Source: CAIKKV01 sp044346855
GTDB lineage: Bacteria; Verrucomicrobiota; Kiritimatiellia; CAIKKV01
NCBI GenBank assembly: GCA_044346855.1
Contig: JBIIYJ010000306.1
Span: 1-6,356, forward strand
DNA length: 6,356 nt
Direction: 5' to 3'
The notes below the pieces were generated by a model. The model searched no databases. It saw only the letters and a list, made by a program, of their open reading frames with translations, and was not told the origin of the DNA. Positions 6,139 to 6,356 of the stretch are shown piece by piece (position 1 is the first letter of the stretch; each line of letters opens with the position of its first letter). The position numbers and the translations under genes were made by a program.

Positions 6139-6205
6139 CCCCAACCCCTGAACCCCGAACCCTGAACCCTGAACCCCGAACCCTGAACCCTGAACCCCGA
6201 ACCCT
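6139..6205. repeat. Telomere-like heptamer array with 21-bp higher-order period
   Basis: After irregular units (CCCCAA, CCCCTGAA), 6153-6205 is a perfect heptamer array. One CCCCGAA is followed by two CCCTGAA; this 21-bp trio occurs twice (6153-6173, 6174-6194) and a third begins (CCCCGAA CCCT to 6205). The minus strand is a series of GGG/GGGG runs with 3-4 nt spacers, suitable for quadruplex folding. It separates cassette head copy 2 from the third partial head. It resembles telomeric repeats only in form; there is no sign of a replicon end. Confidence 0.9.
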
Positions 6206-6222
6206 CCCGCCCATCCGTGCAA

Positions 6223-6256
6223 CAGGCGCTCACGGCGGAGGACTGCCGACTCCATG
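6223..6256 (-). repeat. Cassette head, partial third copy
   Basis: These 34 bp match the start of cassette head copy 1 (5137-5170) on the opposite strand with one mismatch, at 6243. Similarity then stops: on the minus strand it runs into TTGCACGGATGGG and the heptamer array instead of the rest of the head. It is therefore a truncated copy or a minimal core unit. Confidence 0.85.
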
Positions 6257-6292
6257 AGGGCGCATCTGCGATTTGGTGTCATCTCCGCGTAG

Positions 6293-6356
6293 GCCGGGCG
6301 CTACGAGCCCGGCGCTGGTGTGCCCAAGGGGAACGGGCCGCACTGCGCCGGGCTCG
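6293..6356. repeat. Inverted repeats at the right edge of the window
   Basis: GCCGGGC (6293-6299) can pair with GCCCGGC (6307-6313). Alternatively CGAGCCCGGCGC (6304-6315) pairs perfectly over 12 bp with GCGCCGGGCTCG (6345-6356), the last bases of the window. The arms are competing, and the structure may continue outside. No gene is visible in 6257-6356. Confidence 0.6.

Noticed and set aside
6139..6205. A CRISPR array or a true telomere
   Set aside because: Units are 7 bp with no unique spacers, so this is not CRISPR. The array is internal, with cassette sequence on both sides, so it does not mark a replicon end.
5827..6282. Frames with Arg-Ser or GVQGSGF repeats at the right end
   Set aside because: These are translations of the hexamer and heptamer arrays and have no independent coding evidence.

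Overview
The window is GC-rich bacterial DNA. Three quarters of it (1-4826) is one plus-strand gene already open at the left edge. It encodes a giant tandem-duplicated UvrA, the damage-recognition ATPase of nucleotide excision repair. The visible part alone is about 1,600 residues, against about 940 for ordinary UvrA. Tandem UvrA of about 1,800 residues is known from Chlamydia, and longer double UvrAs occur in some Proteobacteria. A chromosome of the Planctomycetota-Verrucomicrobiota-Chlamydiota group (for example Verrucomicrobiota or Kiritimatiellota) is my best guess, but nothing in the window proves it.

A single small gene (5297-5830, minus strand) encodes a secreted, methionine-rich DUF2059 protein. 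It converges on uvrA and has its own Shine-Dalgarno. I see no functional link between the two genes, and no operon.

The rest is repeat-rich intergenic DNA in two blocks. The block at 4827-5296, between the converging gene ends, holds a possible uvrA terminator, a 151-bp nested inverted repeat that could form a long cruciform, a second GC-rich hairpin, and then a composite repeat cassette. The block at 5831-6356 holds the short AT-richer upstream region of the DUF2059 gene, then an inverted and longer version of the same cassette, a telomere-like heptamer array, a third partial cassette head, and another inverted repeat cut by the window edge.

The most striking structure is that composite cassette. 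It has a 96-bp head (93 of 96 bases identical between inverted copies, counted by eye), then a GATC-rich hexamer array, then 7-bp-period G-rich arrays. The two copies face each other and closely bracket the DUF2059 gene. One ends two bases beyond its stop codon and the other begins about 60 bp upstream of its start. I see no transposase, integrase, CRISPR array, tRNA or rRNA. The cassettes look like a dispersed non-coding repeat family rather than a gene-bearing mobile element.
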